The notes below the pieces were generated by a model. That model was not told the DNA's origin and ran no database searches. It worked only from the letters and a program-made list of their open reading frames with translations. From the NCBI GenBank assembly GCA_019218445.1, contig JAHUUM010000004.1:1-64000 (forward strand): a stretch of DNA of 64,000 nt, given 5' to 3'. This DNA is from Weeksellaceae bacterium TAE3-ERU29 (lineage in GTDB: Bacteria > Bacteroidota > Bacteroidia > Flavobacteriales > Weeksellaceae). Shown here one piece after another: positions 45,542 to 54,992 of the stretch (the stretch's first letter is position 1; each line of letters starts with the position of its first letter). The translations under genes and the position numbers were made by a program.

Positions 45542-48529
45542 CTATTTACGTACTGTCCCTTTCTTTTTATTAGATAATTCATAAAGCAAGAAACTCGCTA
45601 CGAATACTGAGGAATATGTACCTACTCCTACTCCTACTAATAAGGCGAACATAAAACTTCTAATTGATTCTCCCCCGAATATAAATATTACTAATATTAC
45701 AAATAATGTTGTAAATGAGGTGTTCAATGTACGTGTTAAAGTAGTATTTACCGCTTTATTAATTACTTCTTTTATAGGCATTGTTTTAAAATCTCCCATA
45801 AACTCTCTCACACGGTCAAACACGATTACACTATCGTTCAATGAGTAACCAATTACTGTTAGAATGGCTGCAATAAAAGCAACATCTATCTCTAATGAGA
45901 ATGGAACTAATCCGTAGAGTATAGAGAATAAACCTAATACGATAACTGTATCGTGTAAAGTTGCTAATACCGCACCGGCACTAAATTGCCATTTCCTAAA
46001 AGTTAATAATAAGTATAAGAATACCAAACTCAATGCAATTGCTACTGAATAGAATGAGTTATAAGTAATATCATCTGCAATAGACGGCCCTACTTTTCTG
46101 TACTCTACAACTCCTAATGCACTTCCTTGCCCGTTATCTCCCACGTTTACAAATTGGTCATAAGTCATATTTGGGAAATGACTTTTTAGTCCGTCATATA
46201 ATTTTTGCTCTACTTCTGTATCTACTTCTTGGCTATCATCATTACTCTTATACTTTGTAGTAACTTTTACTTGGTTAGAATTTCCTATTGTTACAACATT
46301 CGGGTTATATTGTACGCCATTTTCATCTACAAAAACTTTTGCTAAATCCGACGCAATTTCATTTGCTTTTACTTGCTTATCAAACCTCACTTTATACTCT
46401 CTACCATTTTGGAATTCTATACCTAAGTTAAGCCCTTTTGTAGCTAATGAAACAATACTTGCCAATACTAAAACTCCTGAGAATATATAAGCCACTTTTC
46501 TATATTTGAATACATCAATATGAGTATTCTTTAAGAAATTCAATGTGAATTTATTTCCGAATGATATTGATTTTCCGTTATCTACCCTAGAGTAAATAAA
46601 GTATTTACATAGTAATACCGATGTAAATAATGTTGTAAATACTCCTATAATTAATGTAACCGCAAAACCTTTGATTGGTCCGTCTCCAAAGAAGAATAAT
46701 ACAATTGCAGTAATTAAAGTTGTTAAGTTAGCATCTATAATTGCAGAATAAGCTCCTTTCCATGTATAAGCATCTCCTAAGGCTTGTTTCAATCCTTTGC
46801 CCTTGCTCATTTCTTCTTTTACCCTTTCATAGATAATTACGTTGGCATCTACCGCCATACCCATTGTTAATACAATACCCGCAATACCAGGCAATGTAAG
46901 TACAGCTCCAAAGGATACCAAAATACCCATTAGGAATAAAATGTTTGCCAATAACCCTATAACTGAAATAAATCCTGCTCCGTTATAGAAGAATATCATA
47001 TAAATAAATACAACCGCAAGTGCAATTGCAAACGAGAGTAATCCGTTCTGAATTGATTCTTGTCCTAATGATGGTCCTACAACATCTACTTGAATAATTT
47101 TTGCTGATGCCGGTAAAGATCCTGCTGAAAGTACACTCGCTAAATCTTTTGCCTCATTCATTGTAAAATCTCCTGTAATTTGAGATCTTCCTCCTGCAAT
47201 AGCATCATTAATATTTGGAGCAGTATATACTAAATCATCTAGAACTATCGCAATTGGTTGTCCTTTAAATTTCTTAGTAATTTCGTACCACTCTTGTGAC
47301 CCTCTGGAATTCATCTGCATAGAAACTACTACACTATTTGTATAAGTCCCTGTTTGTCTGTCTGCCTGAGCATCTGTAACAACTCCACCTTCTAAAAGTG
47401 GTAAATCTCTTGCGTTTCCTCTAATAGCATATAAAGGTAACAGATTATCATCTCCACGTCCTTCTATCGCTTTATTTCCCCATAAGAATTTAAAATATCT
47501 CATGTTCACAGGTCTAATAGAATTCGCTATAGGACTTTTCAAGGCTGTATTTACATACGCTGTATCTCTTAGCTGAACATAATAAATTGTACTATTTCCA
47601 TTCCCCGCAGGAATTAATTTAGATACTAAACTATTAGAATTATCTACTATACTGTCATTATTAAGTTCTGCTTTGTCTGCATCTAATTTCTGACTTAAGT
47701 TTACAAAATAATTGTTGATATTATCATCTAAACGAACAGCTTCCCAGAATTCTAATTTAGCCGTAGATTGTAAAAGTTTTTTTACACGGTCTGTATCTTT
47801 TATACCCGGTAACTCTACTAAAATTCTACCACTTCCGCTCTCACCTACTTTTTGCACTACGGGCTGAGTAACTCCAAACTGGTCGATACGAGCTCTAATA
47901 ACTTGATAAGCAGTATTTACCTTATCTTCTACATATTTTTTTATTACAGCTTCCGCCTCTTGGTCTGTAGTATTGATACCAATTAAATCGCTATTTGCTC
48001 TTGTTCCAAACCAATCCGGAGAAGCTAATCTTAAACTTCCTCCTTTTTGACTTTTTAACGCATAATACTCTTTAAAGAAATCATTAATATAATCATCATT
48101 ACTACTTCTTTGGAGTTGATTTGTTCTTGCAATAACCTCTTTAAAATCTGGGTTTGCAGAGTGATCTGAAAAGTCTTCTAATAAATCACTGATAGATACT
48201 TGTAAGATAACATTCATTCCCCCTTTCAAGTCAAGTCCTAAAGCCAATTCTCTGTCCTTAGCTTTTTCATAAGTATATTTTACTATACCTAAATCTAATG
48301 TGTCTTTGCTGTACTTTTCCAAAGCCTCTCGGGTAAAAGCACTCGAATATGACTCTTTTTCTCCGACACTGAGGTTCGGGTTTTTCTGTTCCAGCGAATC
48401 CATTTGATAAACGACTTCTCTATCTGCCTTAGACTCTATACTTCTTGTATACCATGTAAAACTCAGGTAATACACGCTTAAAAGCCCTAAAGCAATGGCA
48501 AATGAGATAATTAATCCTTTTCCTTGCAT
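45542..48529 (-). CDS. secDF: SecDF protein-export membrane protein (SecD-SecF fusion)
   Basis: A 995-residue fusion of SecD and SecF that uses the proton gradient to pull exported proteins from SecYEG. The SecD half has the periplasmic P1 region (LALGLDLKGGMNVILQV near 105; RIDQFGVTQPVVQKVG near 215) and its six-helix part with GIAGIVLTMGMAVDANVIIYER near 550. The SecF half (from about 665: FSGVLVLASI, GLNLGIEFQNG) ends with VIGYSLNDSVIVFDRVRE and NTTLTRTLNTSFTT. Fusion is usual in Bacteroidota. Monocistronic. Confidence 0.97.
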   Translation of the reverse strand: MQGKGLIISFAIALGLLSVYYLSFTWYTRSIESKADREVVYQMDSLEQKNPNLSVGEKESYSSAFTREALEKYSKDTLDLGIVKYTYEKAKDRELALGLDLKGGMNVILQVSISDLLEDFSDHSANPDFKEVIARTNQLQRSSNDDYINDFFKEYYALKSQKGGSLRLASPDWFGTRANSDLIGINTTDQEAEAVIKKYVEDKVNTAYQVIRARIDQFGVTQPVVQKVGESGSGRILVELPGIKDTDRVKKLLQSTAKLEFWEAVRLDDNINNYFVNLSQKLDADKAELNNDSIVDNSNSLVSKLIPAGNGNSTIYYVQLRDTAYVNTALKSPIANSIRPVNMRYFKFLWGNKAIEGRGDDNLLPLYAIRGNARDLPLLEGGVVTDAQADRQTGTYTNSVVVSMQMNSRGSQEWYEITKKFKGQPIAIVLDDLVYTAPNINDAIAGGRSQITGDFTMNEAKDLASVLSAGSLPASAKIIQVDVVGPSLGQESIQNGLLSFAIALAVVFIYMIFFYNGAGFISVIGLLANILFLMGILVSFGAVLTLPGIAGIVLTMGMAVDANVIIYERVKEEMSKGKGLKQALGDAYTWKGAYSAIIDANLTTLITAIVLFFFGDGPIKGFAVTLIIGVFTTLFTSVLLCKYFIYSRVDNGKSISFGNKFTLNFLKNTHIDVFKYRKVAYIFSGVLVLASIVSLATKGLNLGIEFQNGREYKVRFDKQVKANEIASDLAKVFVDENGVQYNPNVVTIGNSNQVKVTTKYKSNDDSQEVDTEVEQKLYDGLKSHFPNMTYDQFVNVGDNGQGSALGVVEYRKVGPSIADDITYNSFYSVAIALSLVFLYLLLTFRKWQFSAGAVLATLHDTVIVLGLFSILYGLVPFSLEIDVAFIAAILTVIGYSLNDSVIVFDRVREFMGDFKTMPIKEVINKAVNTTLTRTLNTSFTTLFVILVIFIFGGESIRSFMFALLVGVGVGTYSSVFVASFLLYELSNKKKGTVRK

Positions 48530-48563
48530 TATTCTATGTTGTTTAATTTAGTTTAATAACTGG

Positions 48564-48596
48564 CAAATATAGTGTTTGTTAATAATTTTGACAATT
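48564..48596 (-). promoter_or_regulatory. secDF promoter
   Basis: TATATTTG (48564-48571) on the minus strand, with a TTG-type -33 element (AAATTG) 20 bases further upstream. The start codon lies 34 bases downstream. Confidence 0.65.
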
Positions 48597-48717
48597 TTAA
48601 TTTCATTTAAAGTTATTAAATTTTTAATTATTTAATATTTATCGTGTTAAAACTATCTTCTTAAAAAAAATGACAAAATTAATATCCCTAATTTACTACA
48701 AATTAGCCTTAATAGTT

Positions 48718-48725
48718 TATTTTTG
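48718..48725 (+). promoter_or_regulatory. -7 element of the GT35-like gene
   Basis: TATTTTTG matches TAnnTTTG, 14 bases before the ATG at 48740. Confidence 0.45.
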
Positions 48726-48739
48726 CAAAATAACAAAAT

Positions 48740-50410
48740 ATGAAAAACATGAATCAATTGCCACAAGCATTTCGTCATCCGTATGAGTTTAATCCGGAAT
48801 ATAGCAAATCAGCTGCTTACTTTTCTATGGAATTCGGTATAGACCAAGCGTTAAAAATCTACTCCGGTGGATTAGGTTTTTTAGCCGGCTCGCATATGAG
48901 AAGTGCCTACGATACAAAACAAAACTTAATTGGTATCGGTATCCTTTGGAAATATGGATATTATGACCAATACAAAAAAGAAGATCGTAAAATGGGGGTT
49001 CTTTTCCAAGAGAAAATCTACCACTTTTTACAAGACACTAATATAAAATTCACTATCAAAATCTCAGGACACGATGTATGGGTAAAAGCTTTTTACTTAG
49101 ACCCTGAAGTTTTCGGTACTGCACCTCTATTCTTATTAAGTACTGATTTACCGGAAAATGATTATTTAGCAAAATCTACTACTTTTAGATTATACGACTC
49201 AGATCCTAAGGCTAAAATCGCTCAGTGTATGGTATTAGGATTAGGAGGAGCAAAATTATTAGAAGAATTAAATTATGACCCGGAAGTTTATCACTTCAAT
49301 GAGGCTCATGCTTTATCTGCAGTATTTAACTGGTTACCAAAATTAGGTAAAGAAAAATTAAAAGAAAAATTAGTTTTCACAACTCATACCCCGGAAGAAG
49401 CAGGAAATGAAAAACACAATATTAATGAGCTTTTCGAAATGGGATTCTTTAACGGTCTTCCGTTAGATAGAGTGAGAGAACTTACAGGAATAGACAATGA
49501 TGAATTCAATCATACTTTAGTAGGTCTTAGACTTAGCCGTAATGCTAACGGAGTTTCTAAACTACACGGTGAAGTAGCTCGCAGAATGTGGGAACACCAT
49601 GAAGGCGTTTGTCCTATAACTCATATTACTAATGCTCAAAACAAAAAATACTGGGCAGACAGAAGATTAGAGCATGCAAGAAAAGATAATGATATAGACC
49701 ATTTAATCAAACGTAAAAAAGAATTAAAGGCTTATTTATTTGAAGAAGTAGCAGATCAAAATGCTAAACTTTTTGATCCGGATGTTCTTACTATCGTTTG
49801 GGCAAGAAGATTCGCAGAGTACAAAAGAGCTGATTTAATCACTCGTGATTTAGAAAAGTTTGATGCTCTAATGAAAAACTCTAAAAAACCGATTCAATTA
49901 ATCATCGCAGGAAAACCTTATCCAATGGATTATAACGCAATCCGTACATATGATGCACTGGTAGAACTTAGCCACAATTATAAAAATATGGCAGTTTTAG
50001 CAGGTTATGAGCTTCATTTATCTAAAAAATTAAAAGATGGTGCTGATATTTGGTTAAATAATCCGCGTGTAACAAGAGAGGCTTCCGGAACAAGTGGTAT
50101 GACTGCTGCAATGAACGGGGCTATCAATTTGTCTACAAACGATGGTTGGATTAGAGAATTCGATGAAATGGATCCTGAAGCAGTTTATACTTTACCTATC
50201 ATAGATTGGAGATTACCTCATTTTGAGCAAGATAAATTAGATAGAGAAAATCTATACAAAATCTTAGAAAATGAAGTGCTTCCATTATACTATGACAGAC
50301 CACAAGAATGGTATAAAAAAGTATTATTAAGTATGAATACTGTTACTCCTTTCTTTGATTCTGATAGAATGGTGGGCGAGTATTACACAAAATTGTATGA
50401 CTTAAAATAA
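48740..50410 (+). CDS. Alpha-glucan phosphorylase-like protein (GT35 family), PLP lysine apparently missing
   Basis: A 556-residue cytoplasmic protein of the short 'alpha-glucan family phosphorylase' type (classic phosphorylases have 800 or more). Shared features: YFSMEFGIDQALKIYSGGLGFLAGSH near 27-52, HFNEAHALSAVFNW near 193 (NEGHSAF in relatives), FTTHTPEEAG near 213, LVGLRLSRNANGVSKLHGEVA near 260 and WARRFAEYKRADL near 353. At REASGTSGMTAAMNG near 445-460, other phosphorylases carry Lys (GMKAxMNG or GNMKxxLNG) as the PLP anchor; here it is Thr. If this alignment is right, phosphorolysis via PLP is doubtful and another glucan-handling role is possible. Confidence 0.82.
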   Translation: MKNMNQLPQAFRHPYEFNPEYSKSAAYFSMEFGIDQALKIYSGGLGFLAGSHMRSAYDTKQNLIGIGILWKYGYYDQYKKEDRKMGVLFQEKIYHFLQDTNIKFTIKISGHDVWVKAFYLDPEVFGTAPLFLLSTDLPENDYLAKSTTFRLYDSDPKAKIAQCMVLGLGGAKLLEELNYDPEVYHFNEAHALSAVFNWLPKLGKEKLKEKLVFTTHTPEEAGNEKHNINELFEMGFFNGLPLDRVRELTGIDNDEFNHTLVGLRLSRNANGVSKLHGEVARRMWEHHEGVCPITHITNAQNKKYWADRRLEHARKDNDIDHLIKRKKELKAYLFEEVADQNAKLFDPDVLTIVWARRFAEYKRADLITRDLEKFDALMKNSKKPIQLIIAGKPYPMDYNAIRTYDALVELSHNYKNMAVLAGYELHLSKKLKDGADIWLNNPRVTREASGTSGMTAAMNGAINLSTNDGWIREFDEMDPEAVYTLPIIDWRLPHFEQDKLDRENLYKILENEVLPLYYDRPQEWYKKVLLSMNTVTPFFDSDRMVGEYYTKLYDLK

Positions 50411-50430
50411 GTTTTTGCAAACTTAAACTA

Positions 50431-50464
50431 AAAAGCTGTTCCTTATCAGGAATGGCTTTTTTTT
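50431..50464 (+). terminator. Terminator of the GT35-like gene
   Basis: AAGCTGTTCCT pairs with AGGAATGGCTT (one wobble) around TATC, followed by a T run. Confidence 0.8.
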
Positions 50465-50514
50465 ATATAATAAGCTTTCATTTTTCAAATAAAATATTAT
50501 ACCTTAGCAATATT

Positions 50515-50886
50515 GTGAAATATATAAGTCTTTTCATTGCCATACTTATTCTATGTCATCCTCTATTACCGATGACAGAATATGCCATGAATTACACTTA
50601 TATCTCTGAGGTGCTCTGCATCAACAAAGAAAAACCTAAAATGGAATGCCACGGAAAATGCCATTTAGGAAAAGAAATTGCCAAAGAAATGAATGGTAAT
50701 TCTCAAAAAAATACAGAGTCTCCCACAGTAAAAGTAGAAACTCTATTCTTTAATAATGAAACACTTATTATTAAAAAGCAACTTGTTCATTTAATAAAAA
50801 AGGAAAACAATCATTATTTTAAAGAAAAACTTCACTCATACAATTTTATAGATATAGCTATACAACCTCCGCAGCAAAAGGTCTAA
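50515..50886 (+). CDS. Small Cys-containing exported protein ahead of a copper-type TonB receptor
   Basis: A 123-residue protein from a GTG start. It has an N-terminal hydrophobic segment (KYISLFIAILILCHPLLP), then YISEVLCINKEKPKMECHGK with CHLGK: a Cys plus a CxxxC pair with His that may bind metal. The rest is charged. I know this kind of small 'CNGKCyL' protein from Bacteroidota operons that encode a metal-type TonB receptor; its function is not known. The frame is open upstream to 50452, but those codons overlap the preceding terminator and promoter region. The receptor gene follows after 78 bases. Confidence 0.65.
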   Translation: MKYISLFIAILILCHPLLPMTEYAMNYTYISEVLCINKEKPKMECHGKCHLGKEIAKEMNGNSQKNTESPTVKVETLFFNNETLIIKKQLVHLIKKENNHYFKEKLHSYNFIDIAIQPPQQKV

Positions 50887-50964
50887 TTATTTTTTCATAT
50901 CTGATAGATGTTTCCTATAGATAACATACATTATATAATAACCTTTTAGCTAATAGCTATTATC

Positions 50965-52962
50965 ATGAAAATCATTTCATTTTTTAAACGAAGTGGATTG
51001 TTCTTATTTGCTTGTATAAATACTTATAATGCCCAAGCACAAGAACAACCTCAAGATTCGACCAAAAATATCATACACCTGGAAGATGTAATCCATATTG
51101 CACCAATCAATCATTTTGAAGTATTGGAGCAGTCAAATCCATTATCTGCCATAGACCAAATTTTAGAAGGAAACGCTAAAATAAACATGGTGAAACGGGG
51201 AGCTTATGCATGGGAGCCTAATGTAGACGGCTTTTCTTCTGAACGTCTTTCTGTTACGATAGATGGTATGCAGATTTTTGGGGCATGTACCGATAAAATG
51301 GATCCGATTCCATCTTATGTAGAAACTTTTAATTTAGGTGACGTAGAGATAGAAAACGGAAAAGTTTCGGCTCAAGGTTGTGGGCTGGGAAGTGTAAATT
51401 TAAATTTATCCAAAACTATTTTTGATTCTACAGGATTAAGTGGAAATATATCTGCCGGTTATGAAACTAACAATCAACAAAAGGTTGGAAGTGCGGGACT
51501 TAAATGGAATCAAGAGAGATATTATATTAATAGTAATTTTACTTACCGAAAAGCCAATAATTATTATGATGGAAACAATAAAGAAGTGTTGTTTTCGGGA
51601 TTTAATAAAATTAATTTAAACTTAAATGCTGGTTACAGAATTAATCAAAATCAATCTTTACATACAAGTTTTATTTTTGATAAAGCTACCGATGTAGGCT
51701 ATCCGGCTCTTACTATGGACGTTTCTTTGGCTAAAGCCTTTATAGGTTCGGTAAGTTTTAATCATAAAAAGGTAGGAAAACATTTCACAAATTGGGAAAC
51801 GAAAGTTTATGCCAATTCCATTGAGCATAAAATGGACGATACCACAAGACCAAACGTGGCTATCCACATGGATATGCCGGGCTGGAGTAAAACTTTTGGA
51901 ATGTATTCTAAAATAAATTTACATCAAAATAATCACCATTTTAATTTTCAGTTAGAGGGATATCAGAATTTGGCAAAAGCCGAAATGACAATGTATCCCA
52001 ATAATCCGACAGAAAAAATAATGTTCATGTACACTTGGCCTGATGTGGAAACTTCTGTAGGTAGTTTTTATGCCCAAGACAAATGGAATTTAAAAAATGT
52101 TCAATTAGGATTTTCGGGTAAAGTAAATCTGCACAATGCTCGTATAAAAAGTGAATTTGGGAAAAATAGCTTAAAAATATTTTATCCTGATTTTGAAGGC
52201 GAAAAACAACGAGTTTTAAAGAACTTCGATTTAAGTTTCCTATATAAAAAAGGGATAATTAAGCCTTATTTAAGTTTAGGCTATAATGAGAGAGCCCCGT
52301 CTGTTTCTGAATCTTACGGATTTTATTTATTTAATAGTTTTGATAATTATGATTACGTGGGAAATCCTTATTTACCAAATGAAAAAGCTCTCTACGGATT
52401 ATTAAAACTTAAAACTAAAATAAATGATTTATCATTAAATTTTGAGGCAAATCACTATCATATAAAAGAATATGTTATCGGGAAGTTAGATAAAACTTTA
52501 TCTGCGATGACGATAGGCGCAAACGGAGTGAAAATTTATCAAAATCTAAAATATGCCGATTTAAGTAATTTTTATTTAAACGGGACTTATAATATTTCTC
52601 AAGATTTATTATTGAACGCTCATGTAAGTTATCATTTAGGAAAAGACAACAACGGCGATAATTTACCATTAATCAGTCCTATACAATACGGAACACAATT
52701 AAAGTTCTTTAATAAAAATTGGGGATTTATGGTGCATTTCCACGGAAACAGCACTCAGAAAAATTACAATCCAAAATACGGAGAAGACTCTACGAAAGGT
52801 TTCTCTTTATTAGACTTTTCCATAAAAAAACAATGGAAAAATATTCAAATAAACACAAGTATAAACAATATTTTCAATACAAATTATTCTACCTATACCG
52901 ATTGGAATAATATTCCGCGTATGGGGAGAAACATCATTATTAACGTAAATTATAAATTTTAA
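50965..52962 (+). CDS. TonB-dependent receptor, OprC/NosA-like (probable copper uptake)
   Basis: A 665-residue outer membrane importer. After the signal peptide (NAQAQ, near 25) comes a plug domain at about 50-160 with GAYAWEPNVDGFSSERLSVT and DGMQIFGACTDKMDPIPSYV. The 'GxCxxxMDPxxSYV' loop near residue 106-116 resembles the Cys and Met copper-binding site of OprC/NosA receptors. The barrel ends in IIINVNYKF. No carboxypeptidase-like domain precedes the plug, unlike the receptor at 22008. The small Cys protein upstream and the Met/His-rich lipoprotein 12 bases downstream support a copper-related role. Substrate assignment is inferred. Confidence 0.85.
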   Translation: MKIISFFKRSGLFLFACINTYNAQAQEQPQDSTKNIIHLEDVIHIAPINHFEVLEQSNPLSAIDQILEGNAKINMVKRGAYAWEPNVDGFSSERLSVTIDGMQIFGACTDKMDPIPSYVETFNLGDVEIENGKVSAQGCGLGSVNLNLSKTIFDSTGLSGNISAGYETNNQQKVGSAGLKWNQERYYINSNFTYRKANNYYDGNNKEVLFSGFNKINLNLNAGYRINQNQSLHTSFIFDKATDVGYPALTMDVSLAKAFIGSVSFNHKKVGKHFTNWETKVYANSIEHKMDDTTRPNVAIHMDMPGWSKTFGMYSKINLHQNNHHFNFQLEGYQNLAKAEMTMYPNNPTEKIMFMYTWPDVETSVGSFYAQDKWNLKNVQLGFSGKVNLHNARIKSEFGKNSLKIFYPDFEGEKQRVLKNFDLSFLYKKGIIKPYLSLGYNERAPSVSESYGFYLFNSFDNYDYVGNPYLPNEKALYGLLKLKTKINDLSLNFEANHYHIKEYVIGKLDKTLSAMTIGANGVKIYQNLKYADLSNFYLNGTYNISQDLLLNAHVSYHLGKDNNGDNLPLISPIQYGTQLKFFNKNWGFMVHFHGNSTQKNYNPKYGEDSTKGFSLLDFSIKKQWKNIQINTSINNIFNTNYSTYTDWNNIPRMGRNIIINVNYKF

Positions 52963-52974
52963 AAATAACACAAA

Positions 52975-53814
52975 ATGAAAAACATTAAATTTTTAATGCT
53001 AATCGCATTCAGTTTCGTCTTATTACAATCATGTTCAAATAACGACGATGACAACGACAAAATTCCACCGGTTGTAAAAAGTAGTATGAAGCTGGTACAG
53101 TCGTTTGAAGAAAACAATCACATTATTGAGTTTTACAGCACTCACAAAAACTTTATGGTTGGGTACAATCCAATTGAAGTTATGGTTAAAGATGCCTCTA
53201 CAAAAGAGTATTACAGCAATATAGAGGTTTCTGATTTTATGCCAATGATGCACATGCCTAATATGATGCACTCATGTCCTAAATCAGAAAAATTCGATAA
53301 AAAAGAAGGTATTGCTAAAGGATTTTCTGTGTTTACTATGCTGGGCAACAAAGAAATGCCTTGGAAACTAAGTTTTACTTACAAAGTAAATGACAATACT
53401 TACAAAGTAGAAAATAAAGAAATTAATATAATCAGCCCTGATAGAGCTATGCTCGCTAAAGGAAATAAATATTTTTTAGCTTATATAGAGCCTACAAACC
53501 CAATAGTGGGAATTAATAATATTACTACTAAAGTATATAAGATGGAATCTATGACTTCTTTCCCCGAAGTTAAAAATTACAAAATCTTATTAGACCCAAG
53601 AATGCCGGGTATGGGAAATCACTCATCCCCAAATAATCAACCGCTTACTTACAATGCAAATACTGGTTTGTATGCCGGTAAAGTTAATTTCTCTATGACC
53701 GGTTATTGGAAATTAAACCTTCAATTAGAAAATGAGAAAGGAGAAGTTATTTTAGGAAATGCAATAGATGAAAATAAAGATTCCAGCAATCTTTATTGGG
53801 AAATAGAATTTTAA
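52975..53814 (+). CDS. Met/His-rich lipoprotein of the copper locus
   Basis: A 279-residue lipoprotein (lipobox LLQSCSNN, Cys near 20) with a DDDDN-like acidic linker, then a beta-rich domain. The segment MPMMHMPNMMHSCP near residues 88-101 is a dense cluster of Met, His and Cys, a common Cu(I)-binding composition, and MPGMGNHSS near 208 is a second, smaller one. It may hand copper to or from the receptor encoded just upstream. I know of similar genes beside OprC-like receptors in Flavobacteriia but not of experimental proof. Confidence 0.75.
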   Translation: MKNIKFLMLIAFSFVLLQSCSNNDDDNDKIPPVVKSSMKLVQSFEENNHIIEFYSTHKNFMVGYNPIEVMVKDASTKEYYSNIEVSDFMPMMHMPNMMHSCPKSEKFDKKEGIAKGFSVFTMLGNKEMPWKLSFTYKVNDNTYKVENKEINIISPDRAMLAKGNKYFLAYIEPTNPIVGINNITTKVYKMESMTSFPEVKNYKILLDPRMPGMGNHSSPNNQPLTYNANTGLYAGKVNFSMTGYWKLNLQLENEKGEVILGNAIDENKDSSNLYWEIEF

Positions 53815-53843
53815 AAATTGATTTTTTAGATATGTTTTTATTA

Positions 53844-53876
53844 ACGACAGCTTTCTATTCAGAGAGCTGTCGTTTT
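53844..53876 (+). terminator. Terminator of the copper operon
   Basis: ACGACAGCT and AGCTGTCGT are perfect 9-base arms followed by TTTTT, 30 bases after the lipoprotein stop codon. Confidence 0.88.
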
Positions 53877-53942
53877 TCACAAAAACTTGTAATATAAAAA
53901 ACAACTCTTCTTGCTGAAATTTCATAAGCAAAACTATTTTAT

Positions 53943-53950
53943 TAACTTTG
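53943..53950 (+). promoter_or_regulatory. -7 element directly before the methyltransferase gene
   Basis: TAACTTTG matches TAnnTTTG and ends four bases before the ATG, which would give a leaderless or nearly leaderless transcript. Confidence 0.45.
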
Positions 53951-53954
53951 TATA

Positions 53955-54992
53955 ATGATAATACCAAAGGAAAAACTTCTTCAAGGATATTCTTTTATAG
54001 ACTTATTTGCAGGAATTGGAGGTTTTCACATTGCTCTATCTTCTTTAGGAGCGGAATGTATTTTCGCTTCAGAGTGGGATAAGCATGCTTCACAAACCTA
54101 CAAAACTAATTTCTTAATAAAACCACAAGGAGATATTACACAAATAAATGAAAAAAATATTCCAAAACACGACATTATATGTGGTGGCTTTCCTTGTCAA
54201 GCTTTTTCTATTTCAGGTAACCAAAAAGGGTTTGAAGATACTCGAGGAACTTTATTTTTTGAAATTGCTCGTATTGTAAACTTCCATAAGCCCAAAGTAT
54301 TATTTTTAGAGAATGTCAAAAACTTACTAAGACATAATAAAGGAAATACTTTAAAAACTATTATAAAAAGCCTAGAGAGCTTAAATTATAATGTACATTA
54401 TGAGGTACTTAATTCAAGTCATTTCGGACTTCCTCAGAATCGAGAACGCATATATATAGTCGCGTTTCATAAAAACATTAACTCCAAACACTTTAAATTC
54501 CCCAAACCGACTAATGAACCAATTTGCCTGAATGATATATTAGAAGATAGTCCAACATCAGCTAAAATCATTGAAAGAGATGATATTGAAATTTATAAAG
54601 ACTATAACTCCCCCCCTAACTTGTTTCAGGAAATTGCACTACCCAATAAACCTATTCAAATAGGAAAAGTAAACAAAGGAGGACAAGGAGAACGTATATA
54701 TCATACTATGGGACATGCTATCACTCTTTCTGCTTATGGTGGCGGAGTTGGGTCAAAAACAGGGTTATATCTTATAAATGGAAAGATTAGAAAATTGTCT
54801 GTAAGAGAATGTGCAAGAGTACAAGGATTCCCTGATAATTTTATTATTAACGATTCGCCTACACAGGCCTATAAACAATTTGGTAATAGTGTTCCCATTA
54901 ATGTACTACAACACATAGCTATAGAAATTGGAAAAACTTTAGGAGGAAAATTAAACCTATTAAGTACTGAAAATAAATTAAGTTATGCATAA
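53955..54992 (+). CDS. DNA cytosine-5 methyltransferase, M.HhaI-like (GCGC)
   Basis: A 345-residue type II methyltransferase. The ten-motif order is complete: FIDLFAGIGGFHIAL (motif I, AdoMet site), CGGFPCQAFSISG with the catalytic Cys at residue 81 (motif IV), ENVKNLL (VI), QNRERIYIVAF (VIII) and QAYKQFGNSVPINVLQ (X). The target recognition region contains GKVNKGGQGERIYHTMG and AITLSAYGGG, as in M.HhaI, which methylates GCGC. Together with the HinP1I-like nuclease gene, which overlaps its end by eight bases, this indicates GCGC specificity. It protects host DNA from that nuclease. Confidence 0.93.
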   Translation: MIIPKEKLLQGYSFIDLFAGIGGFHIALSSLGAECIFASEWDKHASQTYKTNFLIKPQGDITQINEKNIPKHDIICGGFPCQAFSISGNQKGFEDTRGTLFFEIARIVNFHKPKVLFLENVKNLLRHNKGNTLKTIIKSLESLNYNVHYEVLNSSHFGLPQNRERIYIVAFHKNINSKHFKFPKPTNEPICLNDILEDSPTSAKIIERDDIEIYKDYNSPPNLFQEIALPNKPIQIGKVNKGGQGERIYHTMGHAITLSAYGGGVGSKTGLYLINGKIRKLSVRECARVQGFPDNFIINDSPTQAYKQFGNSVPINVLQHIAIEIGKTLGGKLNLLSTENKLSYA

